Shown here piece by piece: positions 24,401 through 35,453 of a DNA stretch of 64,000 nucleotides. The stretch's first letter is position 1. Every line of letters starts with the position of its first letter. The DNA is from Mytilus trossulus. Taxonomy: Eukaryota; Mollusca; Bivalvia; Mytilida; Mytilidae. Below the pieces are notes generated by a model. That model was not told the DNA's origin. It made no database searches and was given only the letters and a program-made list of their open reading frames with translations. A program made the position numbers and the translations under genes. The stretch lies in assembly GCF_036588685.1 (NCBI RefSeq), contig NC_086374.1, positions 88,654,059 to 88,718,058 on the forward strand. Reading direction: 5' to 3'.

Positions 24401-27400
24401 TCAGGTGAAATGTTATTAAATCTCAATAATCAGGCAGCAGCCAAACCATATTTCACAGAGGAGGGCTGGTTGACAGTAGAAAGTATATTAAGAATACTTG
24501 AAGGTATAAAACTACTATCACTTTTTGATATTTTATGCATGTTCTATTGTCAGTAATTTTTGTACATATTGTTATGTATAAAAAAAAATCAGAAGTCATT
24601 TAAGAACTGTGAATGAACTTTTAGTATATCGATGATATTAAAAAATTATCTGGTTATAATTGCAATGATCAAGATCTTTGATTGAAACTACCCATAAATA
24701 GTCATCAATTATACTTCATTTGTTCTAATGGCTTATATACTTGAACATTTCATACTTATTATTTGTAGATCAATATTTGAAGCAAATAAAAAGGAAAGAG
24801 TTTCCGTCCAATGTTTCACAAAAGAAAGGAAAAGGTATTTATAACAGGTTGATATCTTATCAGTTCCAGAAGCAAGACCAAATTATGAATTCATGTGAAA
24901 GAAATTTCACCTTTGTAAAATAGTCGAACCATAAAGTGCAAAAGAATTTATCAAACAATAATAGACTGTGTGACTTAAAACTATTAAGAATAATGTAGTG
25001 ATGGTCATTTAACATATTTTTCATTTAATGAAGTGCTCTAAACGCATAACTTTTTTTTTAATAAATATAGACAAATCTGTAGAACATTACTCCTGTAGAT
25101 ATTTTTGGCACTATTGCTTTCAAAAATAAAGGATAATCAATTTATTCTATCAAATTTCTCCATATACTTCACTACCAAGAGTTATCCATCTTTAGTTCTA
25201 TAGGTAATTGATTTTTGAGTATTTTATTTTTCATAGGCAAAAAAACTTCAAGAAAAAACTGTTCTCCAACCAAAGGTATAGAAAGTGAAGGAAATAATAG
25301 GAAAAGGAAGAGGGACGTACCAGATCTTGAAAACAACATTTGTAATGATAAGGATGACACTATTACTTTCTTTCCTAATGTAATGGAAACCATGCAAAGC
25401 TTGAGAGGAGAAATTATTGATTTCATTAAAATGTATGACCCCAAAAAAGTTCTGCCTCGAGTAGGAAATCCTATAAATACGGTGTTCAAATACCATGATG
25501 GGACTAGAAGTTTGAGCGATGATCAAAGAGACAGTATTACACAGTATTTATGTACTTTCCAAGAAGTTCGATCATTGTCTCATATAGATAATGCCAGTCT
25601 CATCCACAGCCTCATTGAGTTTATTATCAAAAGAAAAACTGAAAATGATCTTCATCAGAACAGTATGTATAACATTCGAATAGAGCAGAACACAATTCTT
25701 AGATTAAAGGAGTACTGTGGATTCATTTATTTTCGTGGGTATCAATTTTCGTGGAATGCTGAAAACTTGCATATTCACGGATATTTGATTGCGTGGTTTT
25801 GCGAATGTTTGTATACAATGCCTATTGAAAATATTTTATTCGTTGAACATTTGAATTTGTGGTTCACCTTTTCCCACGAAACCCATGAAAAATTGGTATC
25901 CAATGAATATTAATGAATCCACAGTATTATTTGAGCACTTTATCATGAAACTCATTTTGTTCTGCTGGGTGGTAGGCTAAAAAACATTTCTGAAAAAAGT
26001 TTATCCATTCATTTCAAAGTTAAATGTTGTTCATCATTTCTGTTCCATAACATGAAAACCATTCTTTCAGGTGAAAATTTTAATATGGTCATTGAAATGG
26101 AGATAGTATTGATTTTTGTCTATTGTGCTGTTTATGACTTATGATCCTAGCATGCTCTTTACAATGACAATAACAAATGTAAGTATTAACTGTTTGGGTT
26201 CATTTAAACAGACTACATTGACCTATAATGGTTTACTTTTATAAATTGTTATCTGGATGGAGAGTTGTCTCATTGGCACTCACCTCACATCTTTCTATAT
26301 CTATTCTGATCTCCCTTGACACCATTTTCCAGTATGGTCTTGAGGAAACAATGAAAGTCCGTAGGAAGGGACGATAAATGGCTGATGCATGTTAAGAGAG
26401 CCATATCTCTTGCAGGTTAAAGACACCCTTATAGATTGTGAAAAAGTGCAGGCAAATGCCGCTACAACACATCCCTCGAACCCGCAAAGTGGAAAGGGAT
26501 TCATATAAGTTGCAAAACTTGTTTCCCAATCCAATATAAACAAATATGTTTAAACTAATGTTTTTATTTATGAACTCATATAGTTGGTTTCAAACATATT
26601 TTTTTAACTTTTAGATGAAAGCCTTAGTGATTTAAAGATGCCAACCAAACAAAAAAGAAAGGGGAGGCCAAAAGGAAGCCAACAGACTGTTATTGGTTTA
26701 CCAAAAAAAAGAGGAAAGAACAAACTTATTCCTTTCTTTAAAAGAACAGTTGATGAAAAAGAAAGAGGTTTGTTTTCTTCGCCTATCAATACTAAATTAT
26801 GTTAGAAATTTGCCAATTGTATTCAAATATCCATTTTTGTTAAATCAAGATACTTTGTTCATAAATAGTTAAAACAGACATAAAAGTCAATGAAACAACT
26901 ATCTACCAATAATTTAATTTTTGATGTAATGTGTCTTCTGATTGGCTGACGTTATTTTGTTATCAGCCCATAGACATAATTTAGTCATGTAACCTGAGAT
27001 CATCAACCTTTTTTTATGGTTTTCTACAGTTTAAAAATTTAGAATTAGATTATAAGAAATGACTGTTATTAAATATTTTTTCTGTCTTTTCCAGTAACAT
27101 AAAAAATGTGGTGCACACTGTTAATTAACCAACTACGTGCGTTATTCAGTGTGCACCAAATTTATTTTGTTATTTCTTCATAGACAGAAATATATTACAG
27201 TCATTCCTTAATTTGTTCAAATAAAGTGGATAAAAGCTTTTTGGTTTAGTGCTTTGATTTTCTTTGAAATGATATTACACTTATTCTTGAAATAGTTGTT
27301 GCAATGATTATTTACTCCATTAAACCTTATGTTGCCTTTTGAATATATATTGTGCATTATGAATAACTTACTTATTTTTTTCTTCAGAAATACTTAGTTG

Positions 27401-27755
27401 GTTAGTTAGTGTAGATAGTGTAATGAAGGCATCAGGAGGGACATTACTGGATGAAGAAGATTTGGTTGGATTATCGGAGGACTCATTACCTTACCGATGT
27501 TTAGATGATTATGTTGATTTGACAATTGTTCAAAAAAATTTCACTTCATCTGCATGGTTGTTTATATTATCTATTGTAAAAGAAAAACAACAAAAGGGTG
27601 GATATATTCTTTGTACATACTGTAATGTTTTTATTACTACAGAAAATGATGATGCTGTTGAATGTGACTTTTGTTTGTTATGGTGGCATATAAGTTGTAT
27701 TAAATTAAAGTGCAAGCCAAAAGTTAAGCATTGGTATTGCAAATCATGCAGGTAA
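18230..27755 (+). CDS. MULE transposase, 12 exons, apparently intact (~1,162 aa)
   Basis: Role: DDE transposase that would cut and move its own MULE. Exons read from GT/AG sites: 18230-18486, 19564-19672, 20242-20470, 21089-22456, 22805-22894, 23263-23403, 23978-24049, 24294-24503, 24769-24834, 25237-25662, 26615-26767, 27388-27755. All phases join and the total, 3,489 nt, is divisible by three with no internal stop. Domain order: N-terminal zinc-finger-like DNA-binding region as in ZSWIM proteins (GGKEHNSK, C and H pairs); MULE RNase H-like core with D in FVDATYK, D in IMADKD, C-x2-H in CKFHVL and E in NNRIESFN; SWIM finger CTCNFRKSMGLPCKHIFF; acidic/variable region; basic GRPKG (AT-hook-like) segment; C-terminal PHD-type finger. 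The start is the first ATG in frame with the zinc-finger exon. Introns hold SINE and MITE copies. Exon limits in the weakly conserved middle (22,805-24,834) are the least certain. Confidence 0.85.
21089..22456 (+). CDS. Exon 4: catalytic core and SWIM finger of MULE transposase
   Basis: The largest exon (~456 codons). It carries the complete catalytic set (D of DATYKLN, D of MADKD, E of NRIESFN) and the SWIM Cys-x-Cys…Cys-x-His finger near its end. No frameshift or stop. Length and spacing look full for the family. This is the strongest evidence that the element was recently autonomous. Confidence 0.9.
22490..22610 (+). repeat. Fragment of 'gtgagtgccaatgagac' family in intron 4
   Basis: 'ggagatgtggtttaattgccaatgaatc' followed by 'acaactatccacc' is a diverged 5' part of the short element at 12,163-12,480. 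Confidence 0.5.
23500..23910 (+). repeat. Two repeat fragments in intron 6 of the MULE gene
   Basis: 23,500-23,570 matches the 'gatgtggcatgattgcaatg' short-element head. 23,750-23,910 matches the 'agggacgaaaaatacc...acacatgacacaacatag' family also at 2,550-2,925 (inverted) and 50,697-51,000. Confidence 0.6.
25713..25926. mobile_element. Hairpin MITE in intron 10 of MULE gene
   Basis: 'tactgtggattcattta' at the left and its complement at the right ('aatgaatccacagta') with 'ttcgtgggtatcaatttt' arms form a ~214-bp imperfect palindrome. The exon before it ends at the GTATGT donor at 25,663, so the MITE is intronic and harmless to the gene even though an open frame runs into it. A fragment of the same family lies at 62,331-62,420. 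Confidence 0.7.
27053..27210. mobile_element. Hairpin MITE in intron 11 of MULE gene
   Basis: Arms of ~65 bp (from 'taagaaatgactgtta' inward to 'ggtgcacactg') are inverted around a ~25-bp loop. Confidence 0.7.
27388..27755 (+). CDS. Exon 12: PHD-type zinc finger at MULE transposase C-terminus
   Basis: Encodes C-x2-C (CTYC), C-x2-C (CDFC), H-x2-C (HISC) and C-x2-C (CKSC) with the conserved W before the last pair, i.e. a C4HC3 PHD finger ending at the stop TAA (27,753-27,755). PHD fingers commonly read histone H3 tails (family knowledge), which here could steer insertion toward particular chromatin (inference). Confidence 0.75.
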
Positions 27756-29479
27756 AACTGAACTTATGTGTTAATATGTATTTGTAGTTTTGTTTAGCAT
27801 GTATTAGTTATTATGTATAGTGTTCTCAAATGTTTTGCAATGAGATAAACTGGTATTTTTTGGGTATTTCAGAAGGTAGAACACCTTGTATGTAGATACA
27901 TTTATGATTTTGTTTGTTATATGTTCATTGACTGTGCCTTCATTTTCATGATTCAGTGACTGGTTGAAAAAGATATAGTTTTTTTTCATTTGAAATACTG
28001 GTTATGAGTAAAAGGATAAAAATATTTGGTGTATGGGATCCTTGTTAGATCTACATGTCTTTTAAACAGGGTTCATCTTACCTTGACCTCATTTATGAAC
28101 ATGCTGTAAGCTATGTATCTGATATTTTAAAATTAGTGAAAAAAATATTTGATAAGAGTTGTGCCACTTGGAAATAATAATTTATTGAATATTGCATTGT
28201 AAGCTCTCACCAGCCTGCATTTTTCTCTGAAATATTTTGAAATTAAAAGAGTTTAGCATTGTTTTTTAATACAGATATTTTCTAGTTTTATGAGATCTAA
28301 TTTATTATAATGTACATGCAATATATTTATTCCTGTAATATGAAGTTCAATTTCATTCTTTGAAATTGTATAATAAATATATATGAAAAGATATTGTTTT
28401 AAAAGTCTTTTAATTTCATGATTCAAATGTGGTGACTGTCCATCTATACTTCTTTGTTTTAATTTATAATGTCCTTGTTTCAGTAAGGGGAAATATAATT
28501 TATATTAATATTATTTCTTTTTTTGATTCTGGTTTGTATTCTTTTTCTTTCAAACAGTCTTGTCCAGGACAAAAACTTTTTTTATTATTTGACCTAAATT
28601 TATAATATTTGGCATTAAGGTGTATGTTAACAGAACACAATATCTGGCACAACACCATGACTTCTGAACCCTAAACTATGACATTAAGGTCAAATTATTT
28701 ATTTCTGGGACATTTTTGTGTCTAAAATATTGAAATGGCTGGAACATGGGAAGACTTCCTATCGAAGATGACGGTTGAATTGACCCTTGATATATAAACT
28801 CAAATAGTTGTTTTATATAGGTCAATCCCAAAATCATATTTATATATACAAGTCTAAATTGAAAACAACGTTCAAACCTTTGATTGTGTTGAAAAAGTAG
28901 CATTTTTTTATGAGTAAAAGCAAAACAAATTCCTCGATAAAGGCGTTTAAATACAGCACAAAGACCTTAAAAGTGAAAAAGTATTTTTTTAACAAAACTC
29001 ATTTGACTTGGTTTGAATAGGACAAACACAGGATGTTTTTATACCATACTGACTGCCATTGGTTGTTACCAAATAAACATATCACGGGATGTAACAAAAT
29101 GGATGTTAATTATTTATTTTTATACCAAACGGAAAACAATTACTGCAAGACTTTTTCTATGAAACCATTGATGTTCATCCCCTTTGTCATAGTGATAATT
29201 CTTAAAATAATTAAATCTCTATTTATTATTTAACATACATTTTCTACCTTAGGGTCATGGTTCAACTCTTATCATTCATTGTCCTATATTTTGCCTAACG
29301 ATCAGTTACTTGTGGTTAGCACCAAAAGATATAGAAATGAAGATAAAATACACACCTATTAACCAGACCAAGGATTTATACACAAATCTTGACCAAACAT
29401 AATATACAAATTAAAAAAAAACAGCTGGAGGAACAAAGTCACTACAATTTTAATGCAGCTACTGATACAAATATTACCA
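27756..29479. other. Non-coding MULE interior
   Basis: AT-rich sequence downstream of the transposase stop. Short frames at 28,676-28,903 and 29,033-29,233 show no motif. Confidence 0.4.
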
Positions 29480-29634
29480 GCACTATTCATCAGGCAAGCC
29501 GGACAAATATTCTTAGCAATATTATTGTGACTATATCCCAACAAATAGCCCTAGCACTATTCTTCTGGCTAGCCGGACAAATAGCCCCAGCACTATTCAT
29601 CCGGCTAACCGGACAAATAGCCCCAGCACTATTC
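29480..29634 (+). repeat. MULE right-end palindromic units (inner part)
   Basis: Roughly 36-bp units 'cagcactattcatccggcta|accggacaaatagcccc', degenerate on the inner side and sharp on the outer. Interrupted at 29,635 by foldback element 2 and resuming at 34,913. Confidence 0.8.
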
Positions 29635-29669
29635 TATGAGAGGCCGATCATGTCAAAAACCCGATAAAG

Positions 29670-30005
29670 TAACGCGTTGAAATTTAACGCGATAAAATCA
29701 CATTTAACGCGATAAATACAGTTTTAACGCGTTAAAACAAGACTTTAACGCGAAAAGAAATCAATATATTTAACGCGTTAAACTTTGCAATTATCAAGTT
29801 TGGGATTTATCCCGTAGGTGAAAATTGACGTTTATCGCGATAAAATATCCGTCGCACTGGCCACATGTGTCATAATAAATCACATTAACGCGTTAAATTC
29901 AACACAAAAACGTTGCTACGATACATTATTTTAACGCGTTAAAACACCATTTAACGCGTTAAAACTTCATTTAACGCGTAAAAAGATCGTTTAACGCGAT
30001 AAAAC
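29670..30005 (+). repeat. Irregular TTTAACGCG(T/A)TAAA motifs, left arm
   Basis: About a dozen copies of the 14-bp palindrome TTTAACGCGTTAAA or its 'cgcgataaa' variant, at irregular spacing. Confidence 0.8.
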
Positions 30006-30082
30006 ATCGTTGGTTGGAGTTATGGAATAATGTTGCTAACGAATACTATGATCTGTTCAAATTTTTTGGAGTAGCGTGTTGT

Positions 30083-30297
30083 GAAGGCATAAAACTTTGC
30101 TCAGTGCTCCAAGCACAAAAATCATGCTCGAAACATGAAATCCAGCCATTTGATTTTCGAGTCAGAGTACAAAAATCATGCCCAAAAATTTAATGACCGT
30201 GTACTCGTACTCGTAAATCAAAAAATGAAAATGCTGGATTTCATGTTTCGAGCACGATTTTTGTGCTCTGAGCACTGAGCAAAATTTTATGACTTCA
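30083..30297. mobile_element. Hairpin MITE ~215 bp
   Basis: 'cataaaactttgctcagtgc' through 'cgaaacatgaaatccagc' recurs inverted at the right side, giving ~65-bp arms with a few mismatches. Confidence 0.75.
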
Positions 30298-30302
30298 ACC
30301 CC

Positions 30303-30623
30303 AGGAAATTTCTGACGAGGAGGATAATGAAGATATTACATTTCGTCTTCCTCTCACGATTAAACCATTCTTCTTAACAAACCAGATTTCAAAATAGGAA
30401 ACTCGGTTTGTTAACTAAAAACCATACAAGTTCTAATGTCCTATTTGTAATAGGTATCTTGAACAACATACTACCAAAAACAAGTGCTGCAAATGAAAAC
30501 ATACCACCACAAACACAAGAAGATGACACTAATGAAGACGATAACATTTTAGCACACTCGGGAATGAATTACAGCCTTCACTGTAACGGCATGCACGCTT
30601 TTTCTACAACCCCTATGTTTTAA
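30303..30623 (+). other. Possible decayed coding remnant
   Basis: After a 'ccccag' acceptor-like site, one frame reads an acidic peptide (EISDEEDNEDITFRLP) to 30,396. A second open frame ends at 30,623 with 'TQEDDTNEDDN'. Acidic runs could be real or compositional. No family recognised. Confidence 0.2.
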
Positions 30624-30923
30624 AACAGAATCTTCGAAATTTCCTCCGCAAAACAAAATAAAATGTTAACAAACACTAACCATTATAAAAACTAATTCAG
30701 TATATATATATATGTTTTCCTTTATTTTCTTATAGCTCTTGGTCATATGCTTAGTAATATCTAGTATATTTGAGGATTAATACAACAAAACTTTGTGAAA
30801 AAAACGGATGTCCAACGTTACATTTTTAAACAACTGTTTTATCTCTTATGTAGAGTGATCCTATTTCTAATTCTCTGATCTTCCCGAAAAGCAACGAAGT
30901 GAATCAGTTCCCGGTTAAATTAA

Positions 30924-31515
30924 GGTGGTATGGGAGTCTAAAATAAAAATGATAGAATTTGTTCATACTTTGCCAAAATGTAGTATCTATTGATACATGT
31001 TAAAAAATATTATAAAAATGATAGGTCACCGTGCATTTTTTCAAGCTACGGGTCGTGACAAAATGACACATTTTGTATGGATTATACAGGAAAAAACACC
31101 ATTTTGTGAATAGAAACTAAACAAAATGATAGAATTGTAAAATAAATTAGGAAAATATAGCTTTCAAACAATGCTTTGATAATATCAAAAGAAAAGATAG
31201 GGTCACCGTACGTTTTTTGCGGCTAAAATACAAAGTAGGAAAATTCCATGAACAATCCAACAGAAAATGCACTGTTTTAGAGTTACCTCCCCTTAAAATG
31301 ACAATTTCAAAATATTTAAAAACAACCAAAAATAATCTACACTTGTACATATATTTATATTTATAAGTTATATTCTTATAAATTGGATCTTTTAAATGTA
31401 AAAATACATGAAATATCTGCATTCTTGCATCAAATTTTGCTAATTTGATAGAAAATATGGACCTTAGATTCTCTGTTTTTTACAATCCAAGATGGCGAAA
31501 GACACCCATACCACC
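30924..31515. mobile_element. TTAA MITE, 592 bp
   Basis: Termini GGTGGTATGGG at both ends (inverted), flanked by TTAA on each side (30,920-30,923 and 31,516-31,519). No ORF. TTAA targets are characteristic of piggyBac- and Kolobok-type transposases. Confidence 0.8.
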
Positions 31516-32036
31516 TTAAAGCCGTTATTTTGTCGAATTCGTTTGATTCGGTGGCTGCATATTAAGCTGGAATAAGAAAAATGTCGTTTTTTGTTGACTT
31601 AACGGCTGAAAGGTAGTTTTATAAGTAGACATAGCTAAAAATGCCTAAAAGATGTGAGATAATTATAACATCTACCGAAAGAACAAACATTTGCCTCGTT
31701 GTTCGTGAGTTTAAAAATTGTAGATTCTATAAAACCATCTCTACACAGTCGTTTTTCAAACGGTAGCGCCATTTTGTCCAAGTTGATATTTCATTTGTCC
31801 AAGCAATTAATGTGGGTTTTTTTACCAGATATTTCAATAATTAATTTATAATTTACCAAAACAAAAGTTAGATACACGAAAAGTACATAAAGTCTAGATT
31901 CTTTTTTATTAACTGCATGTTTGGGTCTTAAATAAGTAAAATGCTACGAAACTTTACAAAACGGTAGCCATTTTGTCCGAACGTCGAAAAACGTCGAAAA
32001 ATCCAAACAAACGCTTTTTTTCGACGTTACTTACAT

Positions 32037-32261
32037 GTGCAAAATTTGTTCCATAGTATATTCCCAATACTTAAAACAAATCGCGTGGTGAAATTTAAAA
32101 AAAAAGTTGCTGGTTGTCAAAAAAAAACAACCACGGTGCATGTTGTGCATGAAACGGAGGTAACTGAAAGACTTATCGGAAACGGCGACAAAAACAGTTT
32201 CATTGAATTAATGCATCCCCGTATTTTACGGACGATTCAGGAGAAGATTAGTACATTTTAA
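32037..32261 (+). other. Short open frame, unknown
   Basis: A 74-codon frame whose second half ('ERLIGNGDKNSFIELMHP') looks less compositionally biased than its surroundings. It may be a remnant exon carried by foldback element 2. No homology recognised. Confidence 0.2.
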
Positions 32262-32827
32262 AAGCAAGAAACTTCAAATGACTGGGAAAATAATTTTCAA
32301 GATCAGGTTATGATAATTTCATTCAATGATTATGTGTCAAGTAAAATAATACAATTCAATTTAAATTAATCAAGGGTAAATATGTTTTTATTTACTTGCA
32401 GAGTGTCGGATATATTTCTATTAGGGTTGAATCAAGATATATGAAAAATTTACAATGACAGATGATATGCATCGATGCAATTTTAGCAGCCTGCGATTGA
32501 AAGTTTGTCGTAATTCATTTATAGAAAACCGTATACTTCTGTCCCATTTTTCCTTCCTACAAGTTCATTACTTACGACAAAACAACATTTTAAATGTGAA
32601 TTAAGGGTAAAAATTATTTAATCGATTTCCACAACTTGGGGTAAATAAATTCATAGTAAATAGGCATCACAAAATTAATAGAGACAGATTTAGAATCAAC
32701 CAACTACATAAAAAAAGCAAATGAAACTTACAAATTGAATAAATGTACGTCAAACGTTTCAGAAAACTCTCTTTGACGTCGTGGTGGTGTAACGTAGGAA
32801 CATCGTGCGCAAAGTTTGTATATATAT

Positions 32828-33050
32828 AGTCTTGGCTCACACTGAACAGCATGGTACAAAGGGCCTTAAAAAAGACTAGTGTAAAACAAGGAAAGCCAAC
32901 GGTATAATCTATAAAAAAAACAAATGGAAACAATTACGAAGCACATCAAAAAACGACATTTTGATACGGTACCAGGTACCCGACTTAGGACAGGTGCAAA
33001 CAAATGCAGTGAATTTAAACGTATAGATAGGCATTAACACCTATCCAATT
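32828..33050 (+). repeat. 'gtgagtgccaatgagac' family, 3' part
   Basis: Begins 'cttggctcacactgaacag' and ends 'gacttaggacaggtgcaaac', matching the latter two-thirds of the 12,163 copy. Confidence 0.65.
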
Positions 33051-33825
33051 TGAAACAATAATGTAAAATCGCAACATAGAAAGACACACTTTGAAATATC
33101 AACTGAAATGGTTTTACTCAATCAAATGACATACTAGTATTTAAAAAACTAATGATGAAACACTGACCGAATAAATGTGATCTATGACTCAATGTAAATA
33201 AAAAATTAAACAATGGGATTAGAGTCAAACAATATCAGAAAGAAAATCATAACCTTGAACGAAATTCGGACGGACAGAGAGTCGGTGTCTTTCAGCTTTA
33301 CAGGTAGGGCATTGATAATAGCGCCCATTTTAGAGAGGGGGATAAATAATCTGTTCTCCGTACATGCCATATTACAAAACAACGCAGTATTTAGACGTCA
33401 AAATGTCGAAAATGAATGATTGCGCGGCGAAAAAAAACCCGACTTAGTAAGTAGTAAAAACAAAGAATAACATCCTCCTTCCCCAATGGATATCAAATGG
33501 TCATCCTCTTTCTTTTGGCACAGATTCGTTACATTATTGGGAATGGTTTACTAGATGCTCGATGTACGCTATTAAAGGCCTCTTATTTTAAAATTTATTT
33601 TACAAAATTCACCTGTAGAGACTTATGTAAGTATACATCAAGCTACCAGTTTATGGTAAACCATAATGTTAGATACAGACATCACATGATGCAAAAAGAC
33701 GAAGTAAATTATATGAAAAACTTGACATATAAACAAAATTTATTCAAGACGAAGCGTAAAGACAGGTTGACAAATTTAAATCCAAAGTTGTTTTTAACGT
33801 GTTAAAATAAAATGAAACGTGTTAA

Positions 33826-34615
33826 ACTCGCATTTAACGCGTTAAAATTACATTTAACGCGTTAAAGTTGTATTTAACGCGTTAAAGTTGCATTCAACGC
33901 GTTAAAGTTGCATTTAACGCGTTGAAACTGCATTTTACGCGTTAAAGTTGCATTTAACGCGTTAAAGTTGCATTTAACGCGGTAAAGTTGCATTCAACGC
34001 GTTAAAGTTGCATTTAGCGCGTTAAAGTTGTATTTAACGCGTTAAAGTTGCATTTAACGCGTTAAAGTTGCTTTTAACGCGTTAAAATTGCATTTAACGC
34101 GTTAAAATTGCATTTAACGCGTTAAAGTTGCATTTAACGCGTTAAAGTTGCATTCAACGCGTTAAAGTTGCATTTAACGCGTTAAAGTTACATTTAACGC
34201 GTTTAAGTTGCTTTTAACGCGTTAAAATTGCTTTAACGCGTAATAGTTGCTTTTGACGCGTTGAAGTTGCATTCAACGAGTGAAAGTTGCTTTAACGCGT
34301 TACAGTTACATTAAACGCGTTAACGTTGCATTTAACGCGTTAGAATAATATTTAACGCGTTAAAGTTGCATTTAACGCGTTAAGATAACATTTAACGCGT
34401 TGAAACTGCATTTAACGCGTTAAAGTTGGTTTTAACGCGTTAAAGTTGCTTTTAACGCGTTAAAGTTGCTTTTAACGCGTTAAAGTTGCTTTTAACGCGT
34501 TAAAGTTGCTATTAACGCGTTAAAGTTGCTTTTAACGCGTTAAAGTTGCTTTTAACGCGTTAAAGTTGCTTTTAACGAGTTAAAATTGCATTTAAAGCGT
34601 TAAAGAAGCTTTTAC
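33826..34615 (+). repeat. 20-bp satellite CATTTAACGCGTTAAAGTTG (~39 units)
   Basis: A head-to-tail array with a 20-bp period. Almost every unit carries the perfect palindrome TTTAACGCGTTAAA with two CpGs. Scattered variants (gttgaaactg, cgagt) are seen, but the central CGCG is largely kept. More scattered copies (34,770-34,880) lead to the element's right end. Confidence 0.95.
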
Positions 34616-34912
34616 GTAATGTTCTGCTAATCTCAACATTATCGCGTTAATTGAAGAAGGTATGACACATCCGGCCATTTCATTTATTAGGTTTCGAGTA
34701 AAACCTGACGTCTTAAAACTTAGTTAAGGCGAAAGTAGAAAGTTTTTCTGTCATTTTTTGAAGTGAATTGCCTAACGCGTTAAATTATCAATTTACGCGT
34801 TAAAAATAATTTTAACGCGTTTAAACTACATTTATCGCGTTAAATGTGATTTTATCGCGTTAAATGTTAACGCGTTACTTTATCGGGTTTTTGACATGAA
34901 CGGCCTTTCATA

Positions 34913-35020
34913 CTATTCATCCGGCTAACCGGACAAATAGCCCCAGCACTATTCATCCGGCTAGCCGGACAAATAGCCTCAGTACTATTTGTCCGGTTAG
35001 CCGGACAAATAGCAACTGCC
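34913..35020 (+). repeat. MULE right-end palindromic units (outer part)
   Basis: Three units of 'ccggcta(a/g)ccggacaaatag' ending at the right terminus 'gcaactgcc'. Mirror of the left-end units. Confidence 0.85.
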
Positions 35021-35326
35021 TTATATATATATATTTATTTCATATTAAAGAATCGAAAATTCCGGAAATTAATTTGCATCAACATGATTAATGAAAATTG
35101 CAACAATAAATGTTATATTGTTGTAAACCATGTAAACTGAGGTCACGACTTTCAATCATTCAAATATTTATTAAAATAATGAAATAACAAAACTTTTATT
35201 GACAATGATAAAAATGTAGAATTAAAATTGTAACTTAATTGCAAACAATATATGTTTGACTTTCGATCCTGCTGAATTGATTTTTCATTACTAAAACATA
35301 TTGTTTGGACTTTGTATGAATGAATG

Positions 35327-35429
35327 AATTTTATTTCTCATAAACTACAAGTTACATAGTTACAGAGAATATATAAACAATTACATAAAATATTGAAGCA
35401 CATGTGAACAATACAAACATAGACATTAA
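35327..35429 (-). pseudogene. LINE fragment, copy 2, 3' UTR part
   Basis: Matches 13,458-13,569 of copy 1 (the tail and 3' UTR). Separated from its coding part (47,460 on) by the 12 kb TTAA element. Confidence 0.8.
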
Positions 35430-35453
35430 GAGTCATTCTCTGTAAGCATCAAA
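35430..35453 (+). repeat. Left terminal inverted repeat of the TTAA element
   Basis: 24 bp identical to the reverse complement of 47,436-47,459. Sequence diverges immediately inside ('atcacg' versus 'gaatta'). Confidence 0.95.

Larger units (their letters stand above)
29635..34912. mobile_element. Foldback element 2 (CGCGTTAAA satellite termini), CTATTC duplication
   Basis: The left end 'tatgagaggccgatcatg' and right end (complement 'tatgaaaggccgttcatg') are inverted, and identity continues ~80 bp through 'tcaaaaacccgataaagt' into CGCG-rich repeats. Flanked by CTATTC at 29,629-29,634 and 34,913-34,918 within a MULE end-repeat unit. The ~3.8 kb interior has two MITEs and a short-element fragment, but no transposase. 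Confidence 0.85.
18062..35020 (+). mobile_element. Giant MULE (Mutator-like) DNA transposon, ~17 kb
   Basis: The left end 'cggagtggctatttgtcc' pairs with the right end (complement 'ggcagttgctatttgtcc'), and the similarity continues through palindrome-bearing units. Flanks match as TTATATATA (18,053-18,061 and 35,021-35,029), a 9-bp duplication typical of the MuDR/MULE superfamily. The exact length is uncertain because the site is an AT repeat. Copy 1 of the tandem duplication shows the empty site. It encodes a MULE/SWIM transposase (18,230-27,755). A foldback element (29,635-34,912) is nested in its right-end repeat array, so the element proper is ~11.7 kb. Confidence 0.85.

Noticed and set aside
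25663..25913. Extension of the MULE exon into a 232-residue frame
   Set aside because: The extension reads into a hairpin MITE. A consensus donor (A|GTATGT) at 25,663 gives the phase required by the next exon.
30920..31519. Assigning this MITE as a deletion derivative of the 12 kb TTAA element
   Set aside because: Its tips (GGTGGTATGGG) are unrelated to GAGTCATTCTC; only the TTAA target is shared.
29670..34615. Regular short repeats resembling a CRISPR array
   Set aside because: Units are contiguous 20-bp satellites with no unique spacers, in an intron-bearing eukaryotic genome, and they form the arms of a foldback element.
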